Positions 7,915 through 17,070 of a DNA stretch of 43,556 nt are shown piece by piece; the first letter of the stretch is position 1; every line of letters begins with the position of its first letter. Both the position numbers and the translations under genes were made by a program. The notes beneath the pieces were generated by a model. The model was not told the DNA's origin. It did no database searches and saw only the letters and a program-made list of their open reading frames with translations. The stretch covers positions 1-43,556 of the IMG/VR virus record IMGVR_UViG_3300023174_000290. One strand, given 5' to 3'. The DNA is from a virus.

Positions 7915-8862
7915 TTATAATACTGATATTGGCGATTCAGCATTGTTAAATTGCACAACGGCGCTTCCACCATTAGCTGATGGTATAATTACCTTTTCAC
8001 CAGTTACTTTATTTCTTAAAGTTAGTTTGCCATCTGTCATGCCTTCACTTACATATACTTCTTTTGTATTAGATTCGGCAGCAGTGAAAGGATTTTTAGA
8101 AATATGTGATATTCGGCCTATTTTACCTCCCGGTAAAGCTATGCCTGATTGTAAAATTCTAGCAGTGTATAATTCTAATTCAGTTCCAGCTGCTCTAGCA
8201 TCTGGTGGTCTAGGAGTGGCTGATGGTGTAGGTTTAGAAATAGTTTTATCAAATAAATGCGCAAAGCCATAAGTAGCAGAACCATTATTTAATGTAATTC
8301 TTGGAATTGGTTTTCCGCCTTGCATTTTAGAACCAAGCGGATGTTCATGTAATACATTAAAAGTAAAAGAAGCTTTGAGCAATTTAGGATATATTATTCC
8401 TTCATTCACAAAATGCCCAGAATTCATATCTGGTTTAAAATCGAAACCATTTAAATATCCTAAAAGCGGCAAACCTGTAGCTGCATTACAGATATAATTA
8501 GCAAATTTTATTTTAAATAATGGCGGTGCTGCTATAGTTGCTATGCCTTGAAAACCACTATCATTATATATTGGATATAGACCCTTAATCAAGGCATCAA
8601 TAGAAGTCATATTATTAATTGCCATTGTTAGATCTGCACTTGGTATATCAAATGATATTGATATAGATCTTGATGTATTTTTAAAAGTGCTAACAGGATC
8701 CATTTTTCCATATATTTCTTGTGTTGTCCAATTAGATTTAAAAGAGTCATTAAAGTCAGTAACAAATGCAGGAAATGAAAAATTCATATTCATGCTAAAT
8801 GAATACATATTTATTTTATTGTACGAATCTTTTGTAAGATTATCGTAACCAAGGTATTCCAT
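7915..8862 (-). CDS. Tail/baseplate structural protein
   Basis: 315 residues. The first 215 contain alternating hydrophobic beta-strand-like sequence, including TTQEIYGKMDPVSTFKNTSRSI, a segment I associate with tail hub/cap proteins of large contractile phages ('YgrMDPi.ty..T.Rsi'). The last 90 residues are a separate module: a proline/alanine linker around 208-220, then small beta repeats. The gene lies between the tape measure gene and the LysM-like gene, where T4 has tube-cap and hub genes (48, 54, 27). Good GGA-type ribosome binding site upstream. The specific T4 counterpart cannot be named. Confidence 0.6.
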   Translation of the reverse strand: MEYLGYDNLTKDSYNKINMYSFSMNMNFSFPAFVTDFNDSFKSNWTTQEIYGKMDPVSTFKNTSRSISISFDIPSADLTMAINNMTSIDALIKGLYPIYNDSGFQGIATIAAPPLFKIKFANYICNAATGLPLLGYLNGFDFKPDMNSGHFVNEGIIYPKLLKASFTFNVLHEHPLGSKMQGGKPIPRITLNNGSATYGFAHLFDKTISKPTPSATPRPPDARAAGTELELYTARILQSGIALPGGKIGRISHISKNPFTAAESNTKEVYVSEGMTDGKLTLRNKVTGEKVIIPSANGGSAVVQFNNAESPISVL

Positions 8863-8872
8863 AATTTATTTC

Positions 8873-11449
8873 CTATCCGCCACCAATTAAATTACCAGCT
8901 TTTTGTAAACCAAATAATTTTCCATCTAATGTTTGGCCATCATTTAATACTAATTTAACAGTTATTGGCTCATTAGACTGTTGTTTAGGGGCAAACATAG
9001 CTTTTAATTCTTTTAATGCATTAATTAATGGATCTTTATCGCTTTCTTTAGAATCTTTTTGTGCTACATAATAATCTTTAACTGCCTTAACAAAATCTTT
9101 GCTTGGCTTAATTTCTTCTTCTGTTATTGCTCTAGCTGTTGTAAGAGTTTGATTTAAAGCATTAAGAGTTATTGTTTTTCCTTCCGGTACTTCTTTCAAC
9201 TCTTTTGTTATATCTGCTATTGCCGATGTGACCGCCGAAAAACCAGCTGCTGGGAATGAACCTAGTTTAACTAAAGAATCTATTAGTTTTGCCATCGAAT
9301 CAACAAATAATGACATTCCATAAGCGGCAACTGCTATAGCACCACCAAATAATAAAACAGCGCCTCCAATTGCCAACAAACCATAAGAAGCAATAGCGCT
9401 AGCAGGTGCTAAACCAACTAAAGTGATCATTAAATAACTTAATGCTATAGTGAAAGCAACCATACCCAAGGCAGCAGGTATTGCGGCATCTCCTAAGCCT
9501 TTAAACGATTCTACGAGCTTTGCTACGCCTGTAGCAGCAAGCATGATACCAAGCCCTATTCCAGCTGCCGCAACGCCTATAGAGGCTATTGCAAGGGCCA
9601 TAGAAGTAAATACGGCTGCTAATATAAGTAATCCAAGAGCGGCTACTGGTTCTGCTGCGGCAGCACCAACGACTGTTATAGCAGATGCAACCGCTGCTGC
9701 CATAGTGCCTATTGAAGCTGCAAAAGGCGCTGCTGCTGCTGGTGCTGCTGCTGCTTCACCTAAAAATGTTCCTAGACTAGTGGCTGCTGTAATTAATGGT
9801 GCCGCCAAAGACGCCACTGTTACGCCGAAAAATATAAACCCAGCTATAACTGCCGCTATGATAGCAGGTGCTCCAAGAAAGAAATCATTAACGATAGTAA
9901 AGACATTAATTAATGTTTCTATAATGGAAACAATTGGTCTTATAGCAATTAATAAAGCATTGAAGATTTGTTCTACTTTTTTAGTAACTTCAACAGCTTC
10001 TCTTTGAACTTCAGCGAGTTTTTCTTGAGTTGCTGCTTGCTTTTGCATATCTTCCGTCATATCAGCTGTAGAAGTACCCAAAAGCTTGCTTGCTTCATTT
10101 AAATCACTTATACCTAATGAAGCAGCAATAGCTTTCTTTTCATATTTATCTAGGGAATCAAAGTTTTTTCCGCTCATGTCAAATGAACGTTTCAACAACT
10201 CTACACGTTCACTTTCTGTTGCGTTCAACATTTCAACGGAATTCAAATAATCGCCACCCAATATTGCATTTAACTTTCCAGCTGCACGGGCACCACCTTC
10301 AAATGTATCAAATGTATCTCCAACGATACCCATTAGGGTATTCATTTCCATACCAAGGCTTTTAGCTTGTTTTTGTAATTGTGCAAATACTTCAACACCT
10401 TGCTTGCCATAAGCCTGAAGTTTTGGCATAGCAGCAGCAAAATCTGCTGCCATTTTACTTGGTGCAACTCCAATACCAATTGCTACTTTGGCGATATATT
10501 CATTTGTCCGACTGGCTTCTTGCGCAGTCATACGCATGCCTTTAGTTAAATCATTTAATATTTTACCAGTGGTTGCTGTATTGACGCCTAACAATTCCAT
10601 TCTAGCAGCAGACTCTGCTAAATCTTTTTGTGTTGATTTATTTAGATTTGAAAAATCTGACATTGTTACATATAATTGTGCTGCTGATTTATTTAACTCT
10701 TGAAAACCAATGCCAAATTGCGATAAGCCATAACCAAAATTAATACTACGTTCTGCTATTTGTCCTGTTGTTCTAGCAAATTCGGCGTTTCCTGCGTTTA
10801 CTGTAGTCAATAACTTACCGGCATTTTCTGCAAACTGCGCAAAAATAGCACCAGAAATGCTACCTTTGGCTTGAATATTATTCATTATACTGCTAGTGCC
10901 TGTTAAACTACCTAGCTGTTGCTCAAAGCTTGTTTGAATTTTATTATTAAGAGCTAGTTCTCCTTCTAATAACTGTTTATTTTTTTCAAGAGAATCTCTT
11001 TTAGATTTTAGTTGCTCTAACTCTATTGGTATTCCCGATAATCTTTTTTTATCTAATTCTAATTGTTTTTTTTCTTCTTCTGTTAGTTGTTGAGAAGTAT
11101 CTTTTAATTTTTGCTCTAAGATTAATACACGTTTTTTTACTTGTTCTTCTTCCTCAAGAAGTTTTTTACTTTTTTCTAAATATTCTTGACGCTCAGCATT
11201 ATATTGTGCTGTTTCTTTGTTTAATCTTGTATTAACTCTCTCTTGATCAACGCTTAATTGAAGAGTATCTTGATATAATTTTTTATTTTTTTCTAACGCA
11301 GAAAAAGATTCTATTAAAGCAGCTGCAACTTCTTTAGAAGAACTATTTATGCTTTTTAATAATTTATCAATTTCAGCAGAAGCAATTCCAGATGCTTCTA
11401 GTCCTTTTTTGATTTCTTCTAATTGTTTGTCATTTATTTTTTCAGCCAT
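8873..11449 (-). CDS. Tail tape measure protein
   Basis: 858 residues. Residues about 1-175 are charged predicted coiled coil (many Lys/Glu/Gln heptads), followed by a globular alpha-helical part, then a long hydrophobic Ala/Gly/Ile-rich stretch (about 520-720) with several membrane-compatible helices, and a short polar C-terminus ending GNLIGGG. This arrangement is that of tape measure proteins, which set tail length and are ejected before DNA. At 0.15 nm per residue it would specify a tail near 130 nm. It lies directly downstream of the tail chaperone pair and upstream of baseplate genes. Its ribosome binding site is weak (TTGGT), and a strong terminator lies just upstream, suggesting controlled dosage. 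A long alanine-rich open frame on the opposite strand is a composition artefact. Confidence 0.88.
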   Translation of the reverse strand: MAEKINDKQLEEIKKGLEASGIASAEIDKLLKSINSSSKEVAAALIESFSALEKNKKLYQDTLQLSVDQERVNTRLNKETAQYNAERQEYLEKSKKLLEEEEQVKKRVLILEQKLKDTSQQLTEEEKKQLELDKKRLSGIPIELEQLKSKRDSLEKNKQLLEGELALNNKIQTSFEQQLGSLTGTSSIMNNIQAKGSISGAIFAQFAENAGKLLTTVNAGNAEFARTTGQIAERSINFGYGLSQFGIGFQELNKSAAQLYVTMSDFSNLNKSTQKDLAESAARMELLGVNTATTGKILNDLTKGMRMTAQEASRTNEYIAKVAIGIGVAPSKMAADFAAAMPKLQAYGKQGVEVFAQLQKQAKSLGMEMNTLMGIVGDTFDTFEGGARAAGKLNAILGGDYLNSVEMLNATESERVELLKRSFDMSGKNFDSLDKYEKKAIAASLGISDLNEASKLLGTSTADMTEDMQKQAATQEKLAEVQREAVEVTKKVEQIFNALLIAIRPIVSIIETLINVFTIVNDFFLGAPAIIAAVIAGFIFFGVTVASLAAPLITAATSLGTFLGEAAAAPAAAAPFAASIGTMAAAVASAITVVGAAAAEPVAALGLLILAAVFTSMALAIASIGVAAAGIGLGIMLAATGVAKLVESFKGLGDAAIPAALGMVAFTIALSYLMITLVGLAPASAIASYGLLAIGGAVLLFGGAIAVAAYGMSLFVDSMAKLIDSLVKLGSFPAAGFSAVTSAIADITKELKEVPEGKTITLNALNQTLTTARAITEEEIKPSKDFVKAVKDYYVAQKDSKESDKDPLINALKELKAMFAPKQQSNEPITVKLVLNDGQTLDGKLFGLQKAGNLIGGG

Positions 11450-11502
11450 AATAGTTTACCAATATACAAACTTCACAAGTTAATTAGATGCAAAAATAAA
11501 AA

Positions 11503-11528
11503 TTGAGCAGATATCTCTATCTGCTCAA
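11503..11528 (-). terminator. Intrinsic terminator between tail chaperone and tape measure genes
   Basis: Perfect 11-bp stem (11503-11513 with 11518-11528), TCTC-type 4-base loop, followed in the minus direction by TTTTTATTTTTGC. It begins 3 bases after the stop codon of the chaperone extension and lies 54 bases upstream of the tape measure ATG. It should lower tape-measure mRNA relative to chaperone and tube mRNA. Confidence 0.85.
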
Positions 11529-11530
11529 CA

Positions 11531-11719
11531 TTATTTACGATTAGCTTTCTTTATTGCATCATTTTCTTCTTTTAATTGATCTATAAGTTTTTTAACAAAC
11601 CATTGTCTCAAGCCTATTGGTAAATTATAGCTTTCAAAAAGACTGAAACCGCCATAGTATTTCAAATAAAAGAATTGTTCATATATATTTTCTTGATATT
11701 CGTTACTTAACCCAAAAAA
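11531..11719 (-). CDS. Start-less chaperone extension reached by ribosomal frameshift (gpT-like)
   Basis: After the upstream gene runs through a seven-T run (11714-11720), a second frame continues for 60 residues from GGG (11711-11713) to a TAA at 11531. It contains YLKYYGGFSLFESYNLPIG and then LRQWFVKKLIDQLKEE, a sensible helical, charged protein; similar 'LP..lR.WF.k' segments follow tail chaperones in other large phages. This frame has an in-frame TGA just upstream of the T run and no ATG or GTG before the coding part, so independent initiation is unlikely. Reaching it needs +1 or -2 slippage, both of which keep full Phe-codon pairing on TTTTTTT. Position immediately before the tape measure gene is that of lambda gpG/gpGT-type frameshift products. 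Inference from sequence only; a sequencing indel in the T run is the alternative. Confidence 0.6.
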   Translation of the reverse strand, partial: FFGLSNEYQENIYEQFFYLKYYGGFSLFESYNLPIGLRQWFVKKLIDQLKEENDAIKKANRK

Positions 11720-12575
11720 AGTCTGCCGTCAGCGGCACCACCATTTCTGCTTCGTGTGAGCATGAGGAACAAACGAAAGTTTTGTTTAAATCTACCCCTT
11801 TAACAGTAGCTTGATATTGCTTACGAAGATATCTTGAATCAGCGGCAGGTAACGCAGATAATACTCTTATGATTGTTTCTTTATCTTCCACTCCTTGTAT
11901 AGATACAACCGTACAGCGCAATTGATCTAATAAAGTGGAATCGCCAGCAGTTCCCTTCTTTTTAGCTTCTGATAGGCGCATTAATTCTTTTTCATCCATG
12001 CCATTCAATGCACGACAAACAACTGAATATTTACTTACTGGAAGAGTAACCGTAAAAAGACCATTTTCATTCAATGTTGATGGTTGCTCTTGCTCTTCTA
12101 AAGATTCTAGTTTTTCGTGTAAATCAAAAGTGGATTTAACTTTTTGTTCACAAGAAGGGCAGGTAACTTGTGTTACATATTCTGAGCCATAGGCAGATAT
12201 ACGCGCTGCAACAATAATTGCGTTTCTATCTTCGATGGTCAAAGTGTCTGTATTGATATTTTTGTCAACGACCAAAGATTGAATTAGCTTATCTAGCGCA
12301 ACACCTTTTTTAAGAAGATTCCTAGAAGTAAGGATATCTTCTTCTTTAGCAGTCATCTGTTTTATCTCAATGCTATCCTTGCCGTATAAAGGGTGATGAT
12401 GGGGATATAGCAACCCTCTTGATGGTAGCGGTACATATTCAGTTGGCACCATAAAATCTAATGGCGTGGCTTGCAGAGGGGTTGCAGAGGATTGTGGTTG
12501 ATTAGTTATTTGTTGAAACGGCGTGGCATCTTGACGAATTTGATTTGTTCCCAAACGATCTTCATTGTTTCGCAT
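11703..12575 (-). CDS. 26: T4 gp26-like baseplate/tail assembly protein with zinc ribbon
   Basis: 290 residues. After a disordered Gln/Pro/Thr N-terminus (1-42), a PTEYVPLPSRGLLYP segment leads to MTAKEEDILTS (74-84), a hallmark of the T4 gp26/gp51-type baseplate family. Two CXXC pairs, C139/C142 and C269/C272, probably bind one zinc. The family is needed for hub assembly, and its location before the tape measure gene suggests a tape-measure chaperone role. The reading ends FFWVK just after a TTTTTTT run from which a second frame continues (separate entry), so two products, short and extended, are likely. Ribosome binding site is modest. Confidence 0.75.
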   Translation of the reverse strand: MRNNEDRLGTNQIRQDATPFQQITNQPQSSATPLQATPLDFMVPTEYVPLPSRGLLYPHHHPLYGKDSIEIKQMTAKEEDILTSRNLLKKGVALDKLIQSLVVDKNINTDTLTIEDRNAIIVAARISAYGSEYVTQVTCPSCEQKVKSTFDLHEKLESLEEQEQPSTLNENGLFTVTLPVSKYSVVCRALNGMDEKELMRLSEAKKKGTAGDSTLLDQLRCTVVSIQGVEDKETIIRVLSALPAADSRYLRKQYQATVKGVDLNKTFVCSSCSHEAEMVVPLTADFFWVK

Positions 12576-12600
12576 TTTTTACCTAGCTTTCTTTTCATAA

Positions 12601-13164
12601 CTACTGCGTAGTCTCACTGCTTGCATCAGTTGTTGTTAATGTAGCGTAATCATAATTAATTGTTACAGTTATTTGCACCATATCTTCACTTGAATAATTA
12701 AGTGTACCATAATTTATATTAGTTATTAAAGGATTATTAAGACTCCACTGCTCTATTTCTTTGCCTGTTTCATCAACTTGTATAATATAAATTGTTGGAG
12801 AAATAGAAGATACCATATCATTTTTATTGATATGATTTTCTTGTGATTGATCAGGAGTTCTATAACCTGAATAGTTTATTATTGTGTCAAAAGTTTTAGA
12901 AACGTCATCGGCTGATTTATCGCCTCTAGCGGAAACAAATTTAACTGTAATTGGCTTCCATTTGACTATTAATGGATATTTAAAAGTGTGATTTAATAAT
13001 AAATGCTCTGACATAGTAACTTCCATTTCTGGTTTGGAAGCCTCCATCAGAGCAAATCTTGAATTATTTAAATTGCCTGTTTTTTGATCACTAGCAAATA
13101 ATATATACCAGCGATATTGGCGTAATGGTTCGGGTGTGTTAGTTATGTCTGACCAAAACGCCAT
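12601..13164 (-). CDS. Tail tube protein (second paralogue)
   Basis: 187 residues. It shares a pattern with its upstream neighbour: MAFWS at the start, RQYRWYI at about 16-22, then KP, LNH.F.YP, NSGY-type and SSE.MVQI.VTINYDYATL near the C-terminus. The beta-rich composition and length fit contractile-phage tube proteins of the gp19 type. Two tandem copies may mean one main tube protein plus a terminal tube ring (baseplate- or neck-proximal), or a mixed tube. The ribosome binding site is weak (AGTAAGTGATAT), perhaps giving less product than the other copy. Confidence 0.75.
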   Translation of the reverse strand: MAFWSDITNTPEPLRQYRWYILFASDQKTGNLNNSRFALMEASKPEMEVTMSEHLLLNHTFKYPLIVKWKPITVKFVSARGDKSADDVSKTFDTIINYSGYRTPDQSQENHINKNDMVSSISPTIYIIQVDETGKEIEQWSLNNPLITNINYGTLNYSSEDMVQITVTINYDYATLTTTDASSETTQ

Positions 13165-13174
13165 ATATCACTTA

Positions 13175-13747
13175 CTATATATTAGTACCTTGTGGACCAC
13201 TTAAATCATTTGCTATGTCGCTAGTGCCCAATGTGGCCCAATCGTATTTCATTGTGCATTGGATTTCTACGATTTCTTCGCTACTATAATCTAAACCGCC
13301 AAATTGCACATTTATAAAAAATGGATTATATAATTCCCATACTTCAATTTCGGCACCAGATGGATTAATTTGCGCTATTTTCACACTGTTACCTATTGCC
13401 TTAACTGCACCAGTTTTTGATATTGTTTTTAATGGTGGTTCAGCAATATTTCCTTGAGTTGGAATCTGATATCCAGAATTTAACAAAACATCATTTAAAA
13501 CTTTAGTAGCATCTGGGTCTGTTATGGAGGCAAAAGTTAAGTTGATATCTTCCCATTCAAGACGACCGGGATAATTGAAAAAATGATTAAGATATTTATG
13601 TTGAACAGTGTTAACTTTAGCTTTTGGCTTATCAACCTTTTTTAATGCATATCTTAAATTATCTAAACCGGCTGTTTGTGAACCGAATTGGATATACCAT
13701 CTATATTGTCTTTTTGGTTCTGGTCCTGCGTTGCTCCAAAATGCCAT
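13175..13747 (-). CDS. 19: Tail tube protein (first paralogue)
   Basis: 190 residues, starting MAFWSNAGPEPKRQYRWYIQ and containing LNHFFNYPGRLEW (about 52-64) and YSSEEIVEIQCTMKYDWATL near the end. It lies directly after the sheath gene, the normal place of the tube gene, and has a good AGGAG site 7 bases upstream of the ATG, so it is the better candidate for the abundant tube subunit that lines the DNA channel. The second copy starts 10 bases after it. Identification rests on gene order, length and beta-rich pattern. Confidence 0.8.
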   Translation of the reverse strand: MAFWSNAGPEPKRQYRWYIQFGSQTAGLDNLRYALKKVDKPKAKVNTVQHKYLNHFFNYPGRLEWEDINLTFASITDPDATKVLNDVLLNSGYQIPTQGNIAEPPLKTISKTGAVKAIGNSVKIAQINPSGAEIEVWELYNPFFINVQFGGLDYSSEEIVEIQCTMKYDWATLGTSDIANDLSGPQGTNI

Positions 13748-13775
13748 TTTTTTATTCTCCTAAAAGTGTTTCTAT

Positions 13776-13785
13776 AATATATAGT
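13776..13785 (-). promoter_or_regulatory. ACTATWTATW motif before tube gene
   Basis: Minus-strand ACTATATATT directly follows the sheath stop codon and lies about 29 bases before the tube ATG. The same pattern occurs upstream of the sheath gene and of the peptide gene at 30819-30890, so it may be a phage promoter -10 element. Weak evidence in an AT-rich genome. Confidence 0.25.
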
Positions 13786-16458
13786 CTAGTCGTTGAAACT
13801 TGCGCCAGTATTTGTGATAACGAAATCAAGAGCGATGAATTCGATTGCACGGGTTGGCTTCAACAAAATCTTGGCATATACTATGTTACGATCTACCAAG
13901 TCAGCAGTTGTTGTTGTTTCGTCAAGAATTAAACGATATTCAGATAAACCAAATCTTGACTTAACGCTTGCTAGGAATGGTTCTGCTTGATTTGTGAAAC
14001 GCTTCCAAGTAACTTGAACGTTTGGATCAAATAATACAATTGAAGCAAAGCGACTAATTTCTTTCTTCAAGTAAATCATCAAGCGACGAACGTTAACACG
14101 GTCTAGAGCACTTGGTGTTACTTGTAAGGTCTTTTGACCAAAGATTACGATACCTTCTGATGGGAAGGTTGCAATTGGATTGATGTTTGATTCGTAAAGA
14201 GCATCACGGTCTTTAGAATTTAAGCGTAATGCTGTTTGAACGATTGGTAAACCTGCTGAACCGTTTGACAAACCGCCACGATTAAAGCCTGCTGGTGCAA
14301 ACCATAATTCTGTGGTACGTTGTGCGCTTGAGAAAGTACCAAGAGCAGCAATAGATGGAGGCAACCAAACTTGTGCATTGTTGATGCTATCTTTTGCTAA
14401 TACCCATGGGAAATATGCACAACCATAGCTTGTGTTTAATGCGCGGTCTTTCATATTGGTTACAACTGTATCAACACTTGGACGACCAGCTTGAGTATTT
14501 CTAGAAGCTGCGTCTGGTTCATAATCGCCATCCAAATCTACGATTGCCAATGCATCACCACGCATTTCACACTTTTCAATTAATAGGTTTGTTAAGGCTT
14601 CGTTAGCAACACCGGGAATAGTTGCAAGATTCATTTCTACTACTTCTGGATCGCTTAAGCTATCGATAGCTACTTTGATGCTGTTATAGGCATAGCTGGT
14701 ATCTGCGCTCTTTCCTTCTAATACGCGATAGTTGAATGGATCTTTTTCAAGAACATTTAAGCCATCAAAGCCGCCCAACATTGGCAAGGTAAACTTGTTG
14801 TGAACGGTCAATACGCTTGAACCAGATAATCTACCGCCAGTTGTTAATGAAGAGCCAGATACTCTTGAACCTTCAACCCAAGCAGAAACAGTTGCTGTAC
14901 CGCTTAATTCATCAAGAGTAAACATAAATGATGGATTACCGTAATCTACCGCTTTCACTCTTACTAAATCAACTAAATCTTCGTTGTATCTCTTGCTATT
15001 TGCTACTACAGTATCCAAGCCCCAAGTTACTGATGAGAGTGATGGAGAAACGCTTGATGTAGAATTTAATAACATTGGCAATTCTGGCATTGAAGCTGTT
15101 AATGCAAATGCTGTATTACCGCTTAGTGCAATTGTTGATAATTGGGAACCCATATTATCGCCATTTGCTGTACCGGATACTGCTAATACGTTTGGACCGT
15201 AGAAGCCATATGGCAATAAAGATGCTTCAACAAGGCTCGTGTCAACATCTGGGTTCATTACTACTCTGATGAACTTAGAGTTGTTATCATAATTGCCATA
15301 TTCTAAATATGCTTGCTTTTCATAGCTCCAAGAGCTATATTTATCACCGATTCTTCTAGCAATATAATTTTCAGAACTTGGATCCAAAGTCAAACCAGAG
15401 AATCTTTCAACATATATTGGAGCATTGTCATTATCTTCCATCTTTCTGATAGAAAGAGTGAATGTTCCATAGCTTGTATACTTATTAGTTGGTTCTTTGA
15501 TATCTTCAATGGTTACTTTCAAATTCTTGCTGAACCATTCGCCTTCTGTTAAAGAAACAGCCTTAAACAAGTTGGTTACTGGATATACGCCGTTTACTGG
15601 GGTGAATGAACCAGAATCGCCTAAGTGTTGTGATACTACCCAACCTGATTCTGCATATTGAGCTTGTCTTTCAAAATTAGAATAATCTGCGTCTAATGGA
15701 ACAACAAATGCTGCATAGTCGTTTCCATTTATTTCGCCTAATTTGCTTTCTACCCAAGAATTATAAGTTTCGCCTAAGAAATAGGTTAATGTACCAGAAG
15801 TTGCTAAATCTGCATTAGCTCTTGCAGGATTTGTATTTAAAACCTTGCGAATATATTTTGAAGAGTCTGGGTTGAAGTTTACGCTAGCAGTTGTAGAACC
15901 TAATACTAATCTTAATTGTAAATCTGCTGCGTCTACTTGTACTAATGTGCCAGTTACGTTTTCTATAACAGTTGAACCGCTTAATTCCTTACCTGTCAAA
16001 CCAACGCTACCGGTAGAATAAATGATTGCTGCTAAAGGAGCTTGTGCATCAGCTACTGTTGTGCTACCGCTTGTTTTTACAACGAACAAACCGTATGCTG
16101 TACCATAACTCCACCCAGCTACACCTGCGTCGGAATTTTGTTGATAACCGCCCAAACGAACGAAAGTCAATGGTGAAGAGTTTTTCAAGTATGCTTGTGC
16201 AGCGTATGCACCATAAGTTGGTGCAGTAGGAGCGCCGCTTCTCCAGATATCACCAGAAGCATTTCCGGGTTTTGGCTCACCGAAAACATCTACGAAATCG
16301 GAGAAAGAATCAACTTTAACAGGACGCATCATTGGACCGCGCAATGAACGACCGATAACTACAGGACCAATTGCCTCTGGCAATCTTGGAATTTGTGAGT
16401 TGTCTATTTCAGCAACTTGAACACCGGGTGATACGAATCTAAACTTGGTAACTGACAT
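13786..16458 (-). CDS. 18: Contractile tail sheath protein
   Basis: 890 residues (T4 gp18 has 659). The N-terminus SPGVQVAEID and GRSLRGPM (about 10-42) and the C-terminal domain are typical of sheath proteins: TTELWFAPAGFNRG, then INPIATFPSEGIVIFGQKTL, DRVNVRRLMIYLKKEI and a final domain ending NTGASFND. The C-terminal half builds the contractile cylinder around the tube; the extra middle sequence probably makes surface-exposed insertions. A strong AAAGGAG site precedes the ATG, fitting high expression. It follows the neck genes and precedes the tube genes. It is the best single proof that the phage is a myovirus. Confidence 0.95.
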   Translation of the reverse strand: MSVTKFRFVSPGVQVAEIDNSQIPRLPEAIGPVVIGRSLRGPMMRPVKVDSFSDFVDVFGEPKPGNASGDIWRSGAPTAPTYGAYAAQAYLKNSSPLTFVRLGGYQQNSDAGVAGWSYGTAYGLFVVKTSGSTTVADAQAPLAAIIYSTGSVGLTGKELSGSTVIENVTGTLVQVDAADLQLRLVLGSTTASVNFNPDSSKYIRKVLNTNPARANADLATSGTLTYFLGETYNSWVESKLGEINGNDYAAFVVPLDADYSNFERQAQYAESGWVVSQHLGDSGSFTPVNGVYPVTNLFKAVSLTEGEWFSKNLKVTIEDIKEPTNKYTSYGTFTLSIRKMEDNDNAPIYVERFSGLTLDPSSENYIARRIGDKYSSWSYEKQAYLEYGNYDNNSKFIRVVMNPDVDTSLVEASLLPYGFYGPNVLAVSGTANGDNMGSQLSTIALSGNTAFALTASMPELPMLLNSTSSVSPSLSSVTWGLDTVVANSKRYNEDLVDLVRVKAVDYGNPSFMFTLDELSGTATVSAWVEGSRVSGSSLTTGGRLSGSSVLTVHNKFTLPMLGGFDGLNVLEKDPFNYRVLEGKSADTSYAYNSIKVAIDSLSDPEVVEMNLATIPGVANEALTNLLIEKCEMRGDALAIVDLDGDYEPDAASRNTQAGRPSVDTVVTNMKDRALNTSYGCAYFPWVLAKDSINNAQVWLPPSIAALGTFSSAQRTTELWFAPAGFNRGGLSNGSAGLPIVQTALRLNSKDRDALYESNINPIATFPSEGIVIFGQKTLQVTPSALDRVNVRRLMIYLKKEISRFASIVLFDPNVQVTWKRFTNQAEPFLASVKSRFGLSEYRLILDETTTTADLVDRNIVYAKILLKPTRAIEFIALDFVITNTGASFND

Positions 16459-16505
16459 TCTAATTTCTCCTTTGGGAGCCTACATAACTGTAGCCAATAA
16501 CTTAA

Positions 16506-16515
16506 TATAAATAGT
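16506..16515 (-). promoter_or_regulatory. ACTATTTATA motif before sheath gene
   Basis: Minus-strand ACTATTTATA lies 47 bases before the sheath ATG in a 91-base gap, a plausible place for a promoter of the tail structural genes. Its complement TATAAATA equals the T4 late -10 element but would point away from all genes. Confidence 0.3.
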
Positions 16516-16549
16516 AGTTCTTTTTTTGAAAATGCTATAAATGTTTGTT

Positions 16550-17065
16550 TTATTTGGCATTAAATACACTTTCGCGTGCTTTTATGCATTTTGCAATAAT
16601 TTCAAATTTATTATCTACTTGACCAAACAAATTTTTGGTTTCTGCAATCGTTACAATTTCATAAAACACATCGCCATATAGAACAAAATCGCCTTCACGA
16701 ACATATAACTCTTGATCTTCTACTAAACGTCTACGATGAAACTTAACTGTAATAGAAGTAACACGGTCTATGCCAAAAGTTTGTGTAGAAGTTTTGCTTC
16801 CTTCCCATTCTACCAATGCTTGAACTTTTATTGGAGATAAAAATGTTTTTTGTACTGCCTCACCATAGAGATTATAGTTAGTATGTTCACGACTCATGGG
16901 ATAATAAGTAATTGTTTGACCTATTACGCGCTCTATGATTTCATCATTTATTTGTTTAACAAGATTACGTTCTTTTTCACCCAAAAAGAGTGGTGGCGGT
17001 GGGGCTTCTGGCTGTTTTGCAATATTTTCTGCAATGCTAGCTTTTGTTTTTTTCTTTCTTGCCAT
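16550..17065 (-). CDS. Neck/head-closure protein, possibly gp14-like
   Basis: 171 residues. A basic N-terminus (MARKKKTKAS) and short PPPP tract precede TITYYPMSREHTNYNLYGEAVQKTF (about 51-75) and a beta-rich part with GDFVLYGDVFYEIVTI (about 124-139). The 'YYp.S.eht...LYGEA..Ktf' segment is one I know from neck or head-closure proteins encoded between capsid and sheath genes of large myophages. Neighbours fit: a gp13-like protein 5 bases upstream and the sheath downstream. T4 gp14 (256 residues) is the likely functional match; tail terminator gp15 is an alternative. Confidence 0.6.
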   Translation of the reverse strand: MARKKKTKASIAENIAKQPEAPPPPLFLGEKERNLVKQINDEIIERVIGQTITYYPMSREHTNYNLYGEAVQKTFLSPIKVQALVEWEGSKTSTQTFGIDRVTSITVKFHRRRLVEDQELYVREGDFVLYGDVFYEIVTIAETKNLFGQVDNKFEIIAKCIKARESVFNAK

Positions 17066-17070
17066 TTATT

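Noticed and set aside
9450-10007. Open frame of 185 codons on the plus strand, alanine-rich
   Set aside because: It mirrors the Ala/Gly-rich hydrophobic part of the tape measure gene on the other strand and has no ribosome site; a composition artefact.
16459-16500. Hairpin in the sheath leader (CTACA-TAAC-TGTAG)
   Set aside because: Only five pairs and no U tract; too weak to report as a feature.
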